NCBI RefSeq assembly: GCF_029210485.1
Contig: NZ_JARGET010000033.1
Location: 1 to 64,000 of the forward strand
Origin: Hoeflea sp. YIM 152468
GTDB lineage: Bacteria; Pseudomonadota; Alphaproteobacteria; Rhizobiales; Rhizobiaceae
Direction of reading: 5' to 3'
Length of the DNA stretch: 64,000 bases
The position numbers and the translations under genes are program-made. The notes below the pieces were generated by a model. It worked only from the letters and a program-made list of their open reading frames with translations, did not search any database and was not told the origin of the DNA. Below, piece after piece: positions 29,240-38,556 of this stretch (the stretch's first letter is position 1; every line of letters starts with the position of its first letter).

Positions 29240-31246
29240 TCAGCCGGCCCGCGCAGCCTTTTGCGCATCCTTGCGCACAATATCGGGCGGTGTCGCCTCC
29301 TGCACAAGATGCGCAATCGCGTCCGCAAGCGTCATCGGCACCTGATCGCGGCTGCCAAGGCGGCGGATGTTGACCGTCTGCTCCTCGGCTTCGCGCATTC
29401 CGCAGACCAAAATCACCGGAACCTTGGCCACGGAATGCTCGCGGACCTTGTAGTTGATCTTCTCGTTGCGGAAGTCGGTTTCGACCTGAAGCCCGGCGTC
29501 GCGCAGCTTCTCCGCCACGATGGCACCGTAGTCATCCGCTTCCGAGGTGATCGTCGCGACAACCACCTGAAGCGGCGCGAACCACAGCGGCATATGCCCG
29601 GCGTGGCTTTCGATCAGGATGCCGAGGAAGCGCTCGAGCGAACCGCAGATCGCCCGGTGCACCATGACCGGCTGCTTCTTCTCCGAATCCGCTCCGATAT
29701 AGAAGGCGCCGAACCGCTCAGGCAGGTTGAAGTCGACCTGGGTTGTGCCGCACTGCCAATCCCGGCCGATGGCGTCCCGCAGGGTGTATTCGAACTTGGG
29801 ACCGTAGAATGTCCCCTCGCCTTCATTGATGCCAACCTTGATGCGGCCGCCTGATTCGGCTGCCATCTTGTCGAGCACCTTCCTCAGAATATCCTCGGCA
29901 TGGTCCCACATTTCGTCGGTGCCGACCCGTTTTTCGGGCCGTGTGGCAAGCTTGACCACCACTTCCTCAAAGCCGAAGTCGCGATAGACCGACATCATCA
30001 GGTCATTGATCTTCAGGCACTCGGCCTCAAGCTGCTCCTCGGTGCAGAACACATGGGCATCGTCCTGGGTGAAGGCGCGAACCCGCATCAGGCCATGAAG
30101 CGCACCCGAGGGCTCGTACCGATGCACATTGCCGAACTCGGCCAGCCGCACCGGCAGGTCACGGTAGGACTTCAGACCATGCTTGAAGATCTGCACATGA
30201 CCGGGACAGTTCATCGGCTTGAGCGCGAAAGTCCGGTTATCGGCAGTTTCGTCATCGGGATTGGTGAAGGCATGGGCGGATTTCACCGCGAACATGTTTT
30301 CCTGATACCAGCCCCAGTGACCGGAGGTTTCCCACAGGCTCTTGTCGAGAATCTGCGGTGCATTGACCTCTTCGTAGTCACGCTCCAGCCGCCGCCGCAT
30401 ATAGGCCACCAGGTTCTGGAACATGCGCCAGCCCTTGGCATGCCAGAAGACGACGCCCGGTCCCTCGTCCTGGAAATGAAACAGGTCCATCTCGCGGCCG
30501 AGGCGGCGGTGATCGCGCTTTTCGGCTTCCTCAAGCATGTGCAGATAGGCATCAAGCTCGGCCTGATCCGCCCAGGCGGTGCCGTAAATCCGCGTCAGCA
30601 TCGGGTTGTTTGAATCGCCGCGCCAATAGGCGCCGGCCACCTTCATCAGCTTGAAGGCGGTGCCGATCTGGCCGGTCGAGGCCATGTGCGGCCCGCGGCA
30701 CATGTCGAACCAGTCGCCCTGGCGGTAGATCTTGAGATCTTCGTCCGACTTGATCGATTCGATCAGTTCGACCTTGTAGCCCTCGCCCTTCTCCGCAAAC
30801 ACCTTCCTGGCTTCATCGCGTGACCAGATCTCCTTGGTGAAGGGCTTGTTGCGGGCGATGATCTCTTTCATCTTTTTCTCGATCACCGGCAAATCTTCCG
30901 GTGTGAACGGCGCATTGCGGGCAAAATCGTAATAGAAGCCGTTTTCGATCACCGGACCAATGGTGACTTGCGTGCCCGGAAACAGTTCCTGCACCGCTTC
31001 GGCCATCACATGGGCGGCATCATGCCGGATCAGTTCCAGCGCGCGCGGATCGGTGCGGGTCACGATTTCGAGCCGGCCATCGCGGACCGGGTCGTTCAGA
31101 TCAGCGAGGTCACCGTCGAGCGCAATTGCCACGGCCTTCTTGGCAAGCGATTTGGAAATTGACTCCGCAACTTCGCGGCCGGTCGTGCCGGCCGGGTACT
31201 CGCGCTTGGAGCCATCGGGAAATGTGAGGGATACGGCAGATGCCAT
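29240..31246 (-). CDS. thrS: Threonyl-tRNA synthetase
   Basis: A 668-residue class II synthetase charging tRNA-Thr. Domains: TGS (1-65), the editing SAD-type domain ([12 protein letters not shown] with the HxxxH), the catalytic core with motif 2 ([20 protein letters not shown]), [14 protein letters not shown] and motif 3 ([12 protein letters not shown]), and the C-terminal anticodon domain. The ATG at 31246 has AAGGAGAG; an upstream in-frame start at 31276 is not needed. Confidence 0.97.
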   Translation of the reverse strand: MASAVSLTFPDGSKREYPAGTTGREVAESISKSLAKKAVAIALDGDLADLNDPVRDGRLEIVTRTDPRALELIRHDAAHVMAEAVQELFPGTQVTIGPVIENGFYYDFARNAPFTPEDLPVIEKKMKEIIARNKPFTKEIWSRDEARKVFAEKGEGYKVELIESIKSDEDLKIYRQGDWFDMCRGPHMASTGQIGTAFKLMKVAGAYWRGDSNNPMLTRIYGTAWADQAELDAYLHMLEEAEKRDHRRLGREMDLFHFQDEGPGVVFWHAKGWRMFQNLVAYMRRRLERDYEEVNAPQILDKSLWETSGHWGWYQENMFAVKSAHAFTNPDDETADNRTFALKPMNCPGHVQIFKHGLKSYRDLPVRLAEFGNVHRYEPSGALHGLMRVRAFTQDDAHVFCTEEQLEAECLKINDLMMSVYRDFGFEEVVVKLATRPEKRVGTDEMWDHAEDILRKVLDKMAAESGGRIKVGINEGEGTFYGPKFEYTLRDAIGRDWQCGTTQVDFNLPERFGAFYIGADSEKKQPVMVHRAICGSLERFLGILIESHAGHMPLWFAPLQVVVATITSEADDYGAIVAEKLRDAGLQVETDFRNEKINYKVREHSVAKVPVILVCGMREAEEQTVNIRRLGSRDQVPMTLADAIAHLVQEATPPDIVRKDAQKAARAG

Positions 31247-31355
31247 GGCAGTCTCTCCTTGATCCAGTCCCGCCAACGAACGCGGGTGGTTGAGTTATGA
31301 TGTGTGCAGCCGGCGTTTACGCGATTTGAATGGTCCGGGCAAGGGTTTCGCCCGT

Positions 31356-31772
31356 TCACTCCCAGAACGCCGCGGCCTCTCGCGGCAGCTGGGCAAGAGC
31401 GGCGTTGAACGCGCCACAGTCGCACTGCGACCGGATTGCGGCTGCCACCACCCGCCGCGCGCCGGGCGGGGCAAAGTTGTGATCTCGCCGCACGTTGCGC
31501 ACCTCTTCGTCATATCCGGCGGGATCGGCAAATGGCCTTGGCGCTTCACCAGGCTCCCAGTCTGCGACAAACATCGCAGAAACAATGGCGGGCAATGCGC
31601 CGGCGAACACCAGCGTCTGGTCTGCATCCAGCCTGCTCCGGAAAACCTGAAGGAAGCCGAAGAGAACTGCATAAACCTGATGTCTGGTGGTCAAACCCAG
31701 CTTGTCGATCAACTCGACAAGCAAGGCGTCGAACCGTTGCTGGGCCAGCATGTACTCCTGCGGCACTGTCAC
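31356..31772 (-). CDS. DUF2267 domain protein
   Basis: A 138-residue protein with DUF2267-like sequence (QQRFDALLVELIDKLGLTTR, then VFAGALPAIVSAMFVADW), a helical family of unknown role. It starts with GTG overlapping the yidD stop (GTGA) and has an AGGGG ribosome site. Third gene of the NifU-like/yidD/DUF2267 unit. Confidence 0.8.
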   Translation of the reverse strand: MTVPQEYMLAQQRFDALLVELIDKLGLTTRHQVYAVLFGFLQVFRSRLDADQTLVFAGALPAIVSAMFVADWEPGEAPRPFADPAGYDEEVRNVRRDHNFAPPGARRVVAAAIRSQCDCGAFNAALAQLPREAAAFWE

Positions 31773-32107
31773 AGCCCCTGCCCTGTCTTCCCAAGCCTCA
31801 CCAGCCGCCACGGCGCCCACCAGACCAGCCGCGCCTCGAGCGTTTCGGGCACATTGTCGATGCCGTGGGTGCCGCCCGGCCCGCAGCGTGTGACCCGGAA
31901 CAGCGCCAGCCAGCCGCCCATCCAAAGCCCGTGCCGGGCAATCGCCTCATAGGCATATTCGGAACAGGTCGGCAGATGCCGGCAGGAATTGCCGACAAAG
32001 CCCGACAGCGTGAGCTGATACAGCCGCACCAGCCCGATGCCCATGAGCCGTCCCGGCGTCTTGCGCCAGGGACCGGGCCAGTTCCGGCCGCCGGCCATTG
32101 GTGCCAT
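31769..32107 (-). CDS. yidD: Membrane protein insertion efficiency factor YidD
   Basis: A 112-residue YidD: IGLVRLYQLTLSGFVGNSCR, then CRHLPTCSEYAYEAIARHG, with conserved Cys and aromatic residues and a basic C-terminus. It assists YidC-mediated insertion at the inner membrane. Its ATG overlaps the stop of the NifU-like gene (TGATG), so it is translationally coupled, not in the usual rnpA/yidC context. Confidence 0.93.
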   Translation of the reverse strand: MAPMAGGRNWPGPWRKTPGRLMGIGLVRLYQLTLSGFVGNSCRHLPTCSEYAYEAIARHGLWMGGWLALFRVTRCGPGGTHGIDNVPETLEARLVWWAPWRLVRLGKTGQGL

Positions 32108-32556
32108 CAGGCTGCGTCTTCCTTCTTGCGCCGGGCCTCGATCTGATCGAGGCAATCATTGACCGCATCGAAGGTCAGCAACGTCGAGGCATGACGGGCG
32201 CGGTAATCGCGCACCGGCTCGAGGAATTTCAGATCGGCAAACCGGCCTTCCGGCGCAGGCCCGTTTTCCTTGAGCATCTTGCGCATGGTCTCGCGCACCG
32301 CGCGCAGGTCAGCCACGCTGGCCCCAATGATGTTGCGGGCCATGATCGACGACGAAGCCTGGCCGAGTGCGCAAGCCTTGACGTCATGGGCGAAGTCACT
32401 GACCTTGCCGTCTTGCAACTTCAGCCAGACCTTGACCTTGGAGCCGCACAATTTTGAATGAGCGGAGGCTTCTGCGTCGGCATCTTCCAGCGTGCCTATT
32501 CTGGGAATATTGCCGGCGAAATCCAGAATACGGGCATTGTAGACGTCATCTATCAT
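32107..32556 (-). CDS. NifU/IscU-like N-terminal domain protein
   Basis: A 149-residue IscU/SufU-type fold. The first two ligand cysteines appear (SKLCGSKVKV and VKACALGQASSS), but the third, expected around VRDYRARHASTLL, is replaced, so normal scaffold activity is doubtful. Start at 32556 (MIDDVYNARILDFAG). First gene of the operon with yidD and the DUF2267 gene, divergent from folE. Confidence 0.85.
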   Translation of the reverse strand: MIDDVYNARILDFAGNIPRIGTLEDADAEASAHSKLCGSKVKVWLKLQDGKVSDFAHDVKACALGQASSSIMARNIIGASVADLRAVRETMRKMLKENGPAPEGRFADLKFLEPVRDYRARHASTLLTFDAVNDCLDQIEARRKKEDAA

Positions 32557-32768
32557 CACTTCGAACCTTTGTGCGGCAACCGAGCTGCGACATGACAAGG
32601 CGGCATCGCATCTCGACGTCCGCCTTTTGATGATTATATAGTACCTATCAGGCGTTCGGCAAAACCTGTTTGCGATGCGCTGAGGGAAACCGTGCCGGAG
32701 GGCAATGCCCGAAAGCCCCGGAGCCCGCGGGACAACCAAGCAGAAGTCTCTGCAAACGTGTCTGTGTG

Positions 32769-32826
32769 CGTGGTCCGATTGAGTACGAACAACGTAAAGG
32801 GATGGGAAATCCCGCCGGAGACCAGA
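32769..32826 (+). ncRNA. Probable THF-II (folE-motif) riboswitch
   Basis: Immediately upstream of folE. TGGTCCG (32771-32777) pairs with CCGG-AGACCA (32815-32824), closing around a hairpin GGGAT-GGGAA-ATCCC (32799-32813). The GGTCCG...GGAGACC core is the hallmark of the alphaproteobacterial THF-II class, found in front of folE. The GGAG of the closing stem (32817-32820) is also the ribosome site, so tetrahydrofolate binding would block translation. Recognised from memory of the motif, not from a covariance search. Confidence 0.65.
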
Positions 32827-32827
32827 C

Positions 32828-33427
32828 ATGGATGCCATCATCAAAAGCTTGAACCAGCATGACCGGCCGACAGAGGCCGAAGCGGAGGAAGCCGTGCGCA
32901 CATTGTTGCGCTATGTCGGCGATGACATTACCCGCGAAGGCCTGCGTGACACTCCCGCGCGCGTGGTGAAATCCTACAAGGAGCTGTTTTCCGGCTACGA
33001 CCAGGACGCCGAGGAAGAGCTCGGCCGCACCTTTGAGGAGGTCGCCGGCTATGACGACATCGTGCTGGTCAAGGACATCCCGTTCTTCTCCCATTGCGAA
33101 CATCACATGGTTCCGATCATCGGCAAGGCGCATGTTGGCTATCTGCCCGACGGCAAGGTTCTGGGCCTGTCAAAGATTGCCCGCGTCGTCGAGATCTTCG
33201 GTCGCAGGCTGCAGATCCAGGAAACCATGACCGCCCAGATTGCCCACGCCATCGACGATGCCCTGCATCCGCGCGGTGTCGCGGTGATGATCGAGGCCGA
33301 GCACATGTGCATGGCCATGCGCGGCATCAAGAAACAAGGCTCGACAACCATAACCACGACCTTTACAGGCCAGTTCAAAACGGATCCGCATGAGCAGGTC
33401 CGCTTCATGACATTGATCCGGGGTTGA
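32828..33427 (+). CDS. folE: GTP cyclohydrolase I
   Basis: A 199-residue type IA enzyme making 7,8-dihydroneopterin triphosphate, first step of folate synthesis. Zinc and substrate residues: [16 protein letters not shown] (Cys-His-His), [11 protein letters not shown], and [16 protein letters not shown]. Cytoplasmic homodecamer. The riboswitch-like leader ends 1 base before the start codon. Followed after 28 bases by hisI on the same strand. Confidence 0.97.
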   Translation: MDAIIKSLNQHDRPTEAEAEEAVRTLLRYVGDDITREGLRDTPARVVKSYKELFSGYDQDAEEELGRTFEEVAGYDDIVLVKDIPFFSHCEHHMVPIIGKAHVGYLPDGKVLGLSKIARVVEIFGRRLQIQETMTAQIAHAIDDALHPRGVAVMIEAEHMCMAMRGIKKQGSTTITTTFTGQFKTDPHEQVRFMTLIRG

Positions 33428-33455
33428 GACCGAACCCCGCGGCACAGGGGATCTC

Positions 33456-33905
33456 ATGACATCTGCCTTCAAACCTGCTCCCGACGACAAGACAGCCCTT
33501 GAGGAGGGCACCGACCTGACCCCCCGCTTTGATGTCAACGGGCTGGTCACGGCCGTTGTCGCCGACAGCCGTGACAATGCCGTGCTGATGGTGGCGCACA
33601 TGAACGAAGACGCGTTGCGGCTGACCCTTGAGACCGGCATCGCCCATTACTGGAGCCGGTCGCGCAACCGGCTTTGGAAAAAGGGCGAGACGTCGGGCAA
33701 TTTGCAGCAGGTCGATGAAATCCGGGTCGATTGTGATCAGGACGCGATTCTGCTGAAGGTCAGCGTCGGCGGCGCCGATGCAACCTGTCATACCGGCCGC
33801 CGCTCCTGCTTCTATCGCAAAATCGTGACCCACGATGGCACCACCAGCCTCGAAACAGTCTCCAGCCCGCTGTTCGATCCCGCTGTTGTCTATACCGATC
33901 GTTAG
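33456..33905 (+). CDS. hisI: Phosphoribosyl-AMP cyclohydrolase
   Basis: A 149-residue single-domain HisI, third step of histidine synthesis. Conserved stretches: [38 protein letters not shown], and the zinc-binding [12 protein letters not shown] ... [12 protein letters not shown]. It lacks the HisE domain, as usual in alphaproteobacteria. Close behind folE, possibly co-transcribed; both are GTP/AMP ring-opening hydrolases but of different pathways. Confidence 0.96.
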   Translation: MTSAFKPAPDDKTALEEGTDLTPRFDVNGLVTAVVADSRDNAVLMVAHMNEDALRLTLETGIAHYWSRSRNRLWKKGETSGNLQQVDEIRVDCDQDAILLKVSVGGADATCHTGRRSCFYRKIVTHDGTTSLETVSSPLFDPAVVYTDR

Positions 33906-34018
33906 GCAAACTGCGCCAATTTGAACCACTGATGTGCCATCCTTCATCAATTCGAAACCCATAGCTGGTGTCATCAGCGTGAACGCAGGGGGAGTGTTCG
34001 GCGGGGAAGGATTTTTTG

Positions 34019-34993
34019 ATGCTGAACTGGAACATGAACCGAATCACGGAAACACCCATAGCAGTGCATGGAAGCAACGGCATGGCGATGACACCGGCAA
34101 GCGAGATGCAACAGAAGCCGCCACAAAAACCTCGTATTGCCTTGGCGCTTGGCGGCGGCGCCGCGCGCGGATGGGCCCATATCGGGGTGCTGCGCGCATT
34201 GGATGAAGCCGGCATTGAAGTTTCGATGATTGCCGGCACCTCGATTGGCGCTCTGGTCGGCGGCTGCTATCTGGCCGGCCGGCTCGACGAGCTGGAAACA
34301 TTTGCCCGCAGCCTGACTATGCGGCGAATCGCCGGCCTGCTGGATTTCGCCATCGGCGGCGGCGGCCTGTTCGGCGGCATGCGCTTGAATGACCGGATGC
34401 AGGAGCATCTGATAGGCGTCAACATCGAAGACCTTGACCGGACCTTCGTCGCCGTGGCTGCAGAACTCAACACCGGCCACGAAGTCTGGATTTCATCCGG
34501 ATCGCTGATCACCGGAATTCGCGCGTCCTATGCGCTGCCGGGCATCTTCGAGCCGGTGCGTTGCAACAACCGCACCCTGCTGGATGGCGCGCTGGTCAAC
34601 CCGGTGCCGGTCTCCGTCTGTCGCGCCCACGAACAGCAGCTGGTGGTCGCGGTCAACCTGCATTACGATCTTTACGGCCGTTCCGCCGTGATCAAACACA
34701 CCGCCAGCGAACCCGCGTCGGACTATTCCGGGGCGGATCGGCGCGACAAGCCGCGCACCAGCCGGCTTGGCATGACCTCTGTCATGGTTCAGGCCTTCAA
34801 CATCATCCAGGACCGGATTTCACGCGCCCGGCTTGCCGGCGATCCGCCGGATCTGTCGCTGCACCCGCGGCTGGCCGACATCGGCCTGTCGGAGTTTCAC
34901 CGCGCCAGCGAAGCCATTGACCGTGGCTATCAGGAAACCACCGCCAAATTGGGTGAAATCATCCGCATGCAGGCCGTGTTGTCTCCGGCCTGA
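34019..34993 (+). CDS. Patatin-like phospholipase (RssA-like)
   Basis: A 324-residue patatin. Glycine-rich oxyanion loop (ALALGGGAARGWAHIGVL), nucleophile elbow AGTSIGALVGG, and the Asp of the dyad in LLDGALVNPVPV. No signal peptide. ATG 34019 chosen; there is an in-frame TTG just before it. The first ~35 residues are an unconserved leader, so the real start may be further in. Confidence 0.9.
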   Translation: MLNWNMNRITETPIAVHGSNGMAMTPASEMQQKPPQKPRIALALGGGAARGWAHIGVLRALDEAGIEVSMIAGTSIGALVGGCYLAGRLDELETFARSLTMRRIAGLLDFAIGGGGLFGGMRLNDRMQEHLIGVNIEDLDRTFVAVAAELNTGHEVWISSGSLITGIRASYALPGIFEPVRCNNRTLLDGALVNPVPVSVCRAHEQQLVVAVNLHYDLYGRSAVIKHTASEPASDYSGADRRDKPRTSRLGMTSVMVQAFNIIQDRISRARLAGDPPDLSLHPRLADIGLSEFHRASEAIDRGYQETTAKLGEIIRMQAVLSPA

Positions 34994-35071
34994 CCCGGAC
35001 GATCTTCACGGGGCCGGATGGAAATGCCCGTCAGGGAGAACTCCGGCCCGGCCGTGCCAAAGCGCGCCGGT

Positions 35072-35500
35072 TTATCCGGCAATATAGGCCTTGATTTCCT
35101 CGGCCTCACGCTCGACATCCTCGATGCGCCGGCGCACGACGTCGCCGATGGAAATAATCCCGACAAGCTTGCCGCCCTCTTCAACCGGCAAATGCCGGAA
35201 CCGGCCATTGGTCATCAGTTCCATGACCTGGTTGACGCTGTGGGATTCGCCGCATGTCGTGACTTTTGCGGTCATGATCGAGGATATCGGCTTTGTCAGC
35301 GCATCGGCGCCCTTTGCCGCCAGCGCCCGCACGATATCACGCTCCGAAAGAATACCGGCAATCTTGCCGCCGGTGCCCAGAACAATCACTGCGCCGATCT
35401 TGTTGTCGGCCAGAAACCGTATTGCCTCTCCGGTTCCCATTGAAGGATTGACGGTGACGACATTGCGCCCCTTCTCGTCGAGTATCTGCTTAACAGTCAT
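35072..35500 (-). CDS. CBS-domain pair protein
   Basis: A 142-residue protein of two CBS domains (MTVKQILDEKGRNVVTVNPS ... and ISSIMTAKVTTCGESHSV ...), binding adenosyl nucleotides. GGAGGACTGT precedes the ATG at 35500. Such stand-alone pairs sense energy charge; the target is unknown. Same strand as the rhomboid gene, whose stop is about 290 bases upstream. Confidence 0.92.
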   Translation of the reverse strand: MTVKQILDEKGRNVVTVNPSMGTGEAIRFLADNKIGAVIVLGTGGKIAGILSERDIVRALAAKGADALTKPISSIMTAKVTTCGESHSVNQVMELMTNGRFRHLPVEEGGKLVGIISIGDVVRRRIEDVEREAEEIKAYIAG

Positions 35501-35791
35501 ACAGTCCTCCTTCCGAACAGGCGTCATTGACGCTCAAACGGAGCACATTGCCCGTTGTTTACCCGGACATGGTGCGCTGGAAGCATAATGTTTGCAAGTC
35601 TGCGGACACGGCGATTGTCACGCAAGCACACTCGTCCTGGAATGGGACAAACACCCCCTTTTCTTCCGCGCAGTGCTTTCGGGCGCGCGAGCAGAATACT
35701 TAAAAAAATTCCATTTTTTCAGCAACATGGCACGAGATCCCGGCAACAGGAGGTCTGTGAGACTGTCGATGAGTCGCCACAATCGCCGCGA

Positions 35792-36514
35792 TCAGGCCTG
35801 TTCGATCGGATCAAACAGCGAGAAACAGAAAAATCCGAACAGAAAGCCGCCGACATGCGCCTCCCAAGCAATCGCAGAATCACCGGCCCCGAAGAAAAAG
35901 CCCACCGCAGTGAGCAGGTTGATGCCGAACCAGACAACCAGAAAGGCAAACACCGTGCGGTTGCCAAGCGATTGTGCGACCGACAGACGAGGATTGAGAT
36001 GCGCCAGGTCGCGCCGGAACCCGCGGTCGCCGAAAGCAAACCGCGATGCCGCGCCCATCAATGCGGACACCACACCGGACGCGCCCACCATGATGCTTTG
36101 ACCGCCCCAATGAAACATCAGAAACAAAGCCGCCGACGCCACGGCACTCAGAGCCCAGAAAATGAGAAACCGGAGCCAGCCGATCCGCCGCGCCACGACC
36201 GAGCCGAACGCCGCCAGCCAGAATGAGTTCAGCAGCAGATGGGCGTAGCCGCCATGCAGCAACGAGTAGGTCACGGGCGACCAGAAATAGGCGCCACCCT
36301 GCCCGCTCGCGCCGCTCGAATACCGTTGCGGAATAAAGGCAGTCTCGGTGAACAAGAGATACACCGCTCCCGGAGACAACAGCGCGTCAACCGCCACCTG
36401 GATTGCCAGCATGAGCAACAGCATCGCCAGCACGGCGTTGGGCAGGTTGAAGATTGGCTCATTCTTCGGCGGCCCGGGCACGCGGTGCATTTGATCTGGC
36501 TCTTGGCTGGTCAT
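35792..36514 (-). CDS. Rhomboid-family intramembrane serine protease
   Basis: A 240-residue polytopic membrane protein. The catalytic Ser is in MVGASGVVSALMG and the His in IAWEAHVGGFLFGFF, with HLLLNSFWLAAFG contributing oxyanion residues. It cleaves single-span proteins in the inner membrane. Start at 36514 (MTSQEPDQMH) with a GGGGA ribosome site; the frame is open further upstream but crosses a terminator-like hairpin at 36587-36617. Confidence 0.9.
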   Translation of the reverse strand: MTSQEPDQMHRVPGPPKNEPIFNLPNAVLAMLLLMLAIQVAVDALLSPGAVYLLFTETAFIPQRYSSGASGQGGAYFWSPVTYSLLHGGYAHLLLNSFWLAAFGSVVARRIGWLRFLIFWALSAVASAALFLMFHWGGQSIMVGASGVVSALMGAASRFAFGDRGFRRDLAHLNPRLSVAQSLGNRTVFAFLVVWFGINLLTAVGFFFGAGDSAIAWEAHVGGFLFGFFCFSLFDPIEQA

Positions 36515-36586
36515 CAGATGGTCCCCTGTCCGGCAATCTGCCGATGAGTAGATGTCGCGCATCAGGCTGACAACCAGCAGCAGGAT

Positions 36587-36660
36587 AAAAAAAAGCCGTC
36601 CGCGATGTGCGAACGGCCGGTCGAGTCCCCTCGTCCAAATTTGTGCTGAAGGACGATCCC
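36587..36660 (-). ncRNA. Candidate small RNA or attenuator ending in an intrinsic terminator
   Basis: Read on the minus strand: a hairpin TCGTCC/GGACGA (36631-36656), then a 9-bp stem GCCGTTCGC-ACATC-GCGGACGGC (36617-36595, one G-U pair) followed by eight T (36594-36587). The G-U pair forms only on the minus strand. No minus-strand gene lies upstream for over 2.7 kb, so the terminator must end either a short independent RNA or an aborted rhomboid leader transcript. The 5' end is a guess; no clear promoter. Confidence 0.5.
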
Positions 36661-36852
36661 TTCCTGAACTGATGTCCGAAAATGGCACGCCAGCGTCAAT
36701 CAAGCAATCCAAACAAAAAATTAACCTTAACAGCGGCGCCGTGGCATGGTTCTGGCATCGCTTCCATCAGAAACCCCGTGCGTTGAGTCCGGTTGCATCA
36801 ATTCGGCACAAATCGGACCTGACACCGTAGCGGTGAACCTGGTGGCATTGAC

Positions 36853-37476
36853 ATGAGACACAAGAACAACATTGAACTGTTTGAATACTGGACGGCAAAA
36901 CGAGGTCAACGCGCGGCGCCAAGCCGGTCTGACATCGAGCCCGCCGACATCCGGGGGCTGCTCCCTTACATCTTCATCTGTGATCTCGCCGAGGACCGCC
37001 ACCTCGGCTTCCGGCTCGCCGGGACCGCATTGTGCGCCCTTTACGGCCGGGAGCTGAAGGGGATGCCGTTCGGCTCCTTGTGGCTTGCCGACGGGATTCG
37101 CAATGCCGGCCGCACCGGCGTTTCCGTAGCCAACGGCGCCACGCCCGCCATTCTGTCGCTGGACTGCCTCAGCAAAGGTGCAAAAGTGGTCAAAGCCGAA
37201 ATGCTGCTGTTGCCGATTACCGGTCCAGGCGGGCTCCATGACAGGCTGATAGGGCTCCTGTCAGTCTTCGATCCGCCCTACTGGCTGTGCCACGATCCCT
37301 TGCTCGGCTTTTCGACCACCGGCATACGCTTCCTTGATCTCGATCGCGACCCGCTTTTCCTGGCCAACCGCCCCGAAATCAGGCTGCCGGCGCCAAAAAG
37401 CTTCGCCGCTTCGTTTGGCAAGAACAGGAAAAAAGTGGCGCATCTGGTTGTATTGGAAGGTGGCAGGCGCGATTGA
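36853..37476 (+). CDS. PAS_5-type sensor protein
   Basis: A 207-residue protein with the alphaproteobacterial PAS_5 pattern: WTAKRGQRAAPSRSDIEPADI, LPYIFICDLAEDRHLGFRLAGT and the central domain to about residue 150, then a basic tail. No output domain. TTAACC-type half sites lie upstream (36721-36730) but not in a proper CtrA arrangement. Next to a PilZ gene, so membrane or cell-cycle signalling is possible. Confidence 0.8.
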   Translation: MRHKNNIELFEYWTAKRGQRAAPSRSDIEPADIRGLLPYIFICDLAEDRHLGFRLAGTALCALYGRELKGMPFGSLWLADGIRNAGRTGVSVANGATPAILSLDCLSKGAKVVKAEMLLLPITGPGGLHDRLIGLLSVFDPPYWLCHDPLLGFSTTGIRFLDLDRDPLFLANRPEIRLPAPKSFAASFGKNRKKVAHLVVLEGGRRD

Positions 37477-37566
37477 GGGAAAATGACAGAAGCTGTGCTT
37501 ACTCAATGTTAACATTGCCGGGCCTAGGATGGCATCCTGATAATCCGGGACTCGACAAGGCCTATC

Positions 37567-38178
37567 ATGTTGACCGCAAGAACCGAAGCGCAGCCAAAGA
37601 CCGTGATGCCCCCCGAAGAGGGGCAGTACAGTCGCGTCACGATCTCTGTCCAGGGCCGGTTCATGCGAGCCGATCATTCCGAACATGATTGTATCGTCGA
37701 TCAAATGTCGCCGTTCGACGCGATACTTTCAACCGGAAACCGGCCTGAGACCGGCGAGAGGATCGTCGCCTATATCGACTATATCGGCCGGATTGAAGGC
37801 AAAGTGATTGAAGTCGGAATCCGGTCCTTCACCATCTCGATCAACGCGACCGACCGGAAACGCGACAAGCTTTCGGCACAGCTGACCTGGCTCGCCAACA
37901 AGCATGAGCTGGCGCTGCCCGAAGATCGCCGTCACGAGCGCGTCTCGCCCAACAACCCGGTCTCTGAAATCCGTCTCGATGACGGCCGCCGCTACCCTTG
38001 CCGCATCATCGATCTGTCGGTCTCAGGCGCCGCCGTCGAGATCGACGTCCGCCCGGCATTTGGCACCATGGTGGTTCTGGGGAACATGCGTGGCCGGGTT
38101 GTCCGCCATTTTCAGGAAGGGATTGCCATGGAATTCATGACCTTTCAGCCCGAAGACGCCATCAACCAACTTTCCTGA
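37567..38178 (+). CDS. PilZ-domain protein
   Basis: A 203-residue protein. The C-terminal PilZ domain (about 118-200) has the c-di-GMP-binding motifs RRHERV and DLSVSGAAVEI. The N-terminal half (YSRVTISVQGRFMRADHSEH) looks like a degenerate second PilZ copy lacking the full motif. A probable c-di-GMP effector affecting motility or surface polysaccharide. Followed by a strong terminator. Confidence 0.9.
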   Translation: MLTARTEAQPKTVMPPEEGQYSRVTISVQGRFMRADHSEHDCIVDQMSPFDAILSTGNRPETGERIVAYIDYIGRIEGKVIEVGIRSFTISINATDRKRDKLSAQLTWLANKHELALPEDRRHERVSPNNPVSEIRLDDGRRYPCRIIDLSVSGAAVEIDVRPAFGTMVVLGNMRGRVVRHFQEGIAMEFMTFQPEDAINQLS

Positions 38179-38205
38179 ACACAGCCACTCCATTCAGCAT
38201 CGATA

Positions 38206-38230
38206 GCCGGCCGCCATGGCCGGCTTTTTT
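38206..38230 (+). terminator. Terminator after the PilZ gene
   Basis: GCCGGCC (38206-38212), 5-base loop, GGCCGGC (38218-38224), then six T; 28 bases after the stop. Confidence 0.9.
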
Positions 38231-38422
38231 GTGCCCGCGATAAGGTGGACTTTCCCGGTTGCGGATTGATACAGAGCTGTGCGCCCCGCCTCGGACCGCT
38301 TCCCGCCGTGTTGGCAGAACTCCGGGCTTCTCACCCGCGTGCCAATGGCAGATCGAATCTCTGCAAATCTGCGCTTGACCACTCCGTATGGTTGCCAAAG
38401 CCTCAATGCAACACCTGGCATT

Positions 38423-38472
38423 TTATACTTATTATACTTAGATTTTAGTCTTGATTGAATTGGATTTCAATC
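38423..38472. promoter_or_regulatory. AT-rich repeat region upstream of the BTLCP gene
   Basis: In an otherwise GC-rich window, 38420-38515 is AT-rich. It holds a perfect tandem 9-mer TTATACTTA TTATACTTA (38423-38440) and an inverted repeat GATTGAA-N6-TTCAATC (38453-38472). These look like regulator or nucleoid-protein (MucR/Ros-type) binding features ahead of the gene at 38557. No gene lies in 38231-38556. Confidence 0.4.
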
Positions 38473-38556
38473 TAATAAGTACTTAGTTCTACTGTTGTTT
38501 TTTGCGCGACATCAAGTCCTGACTGGCATTGTCTTCTCATAACGGGGAGACGAAAA

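Noticed and set aside
36721-36731. CtrA binding site upstream of the PAS_5 gene
   Set aside because: TTAACC-TTAAC half sites are spaced by 2, not 7 bases.
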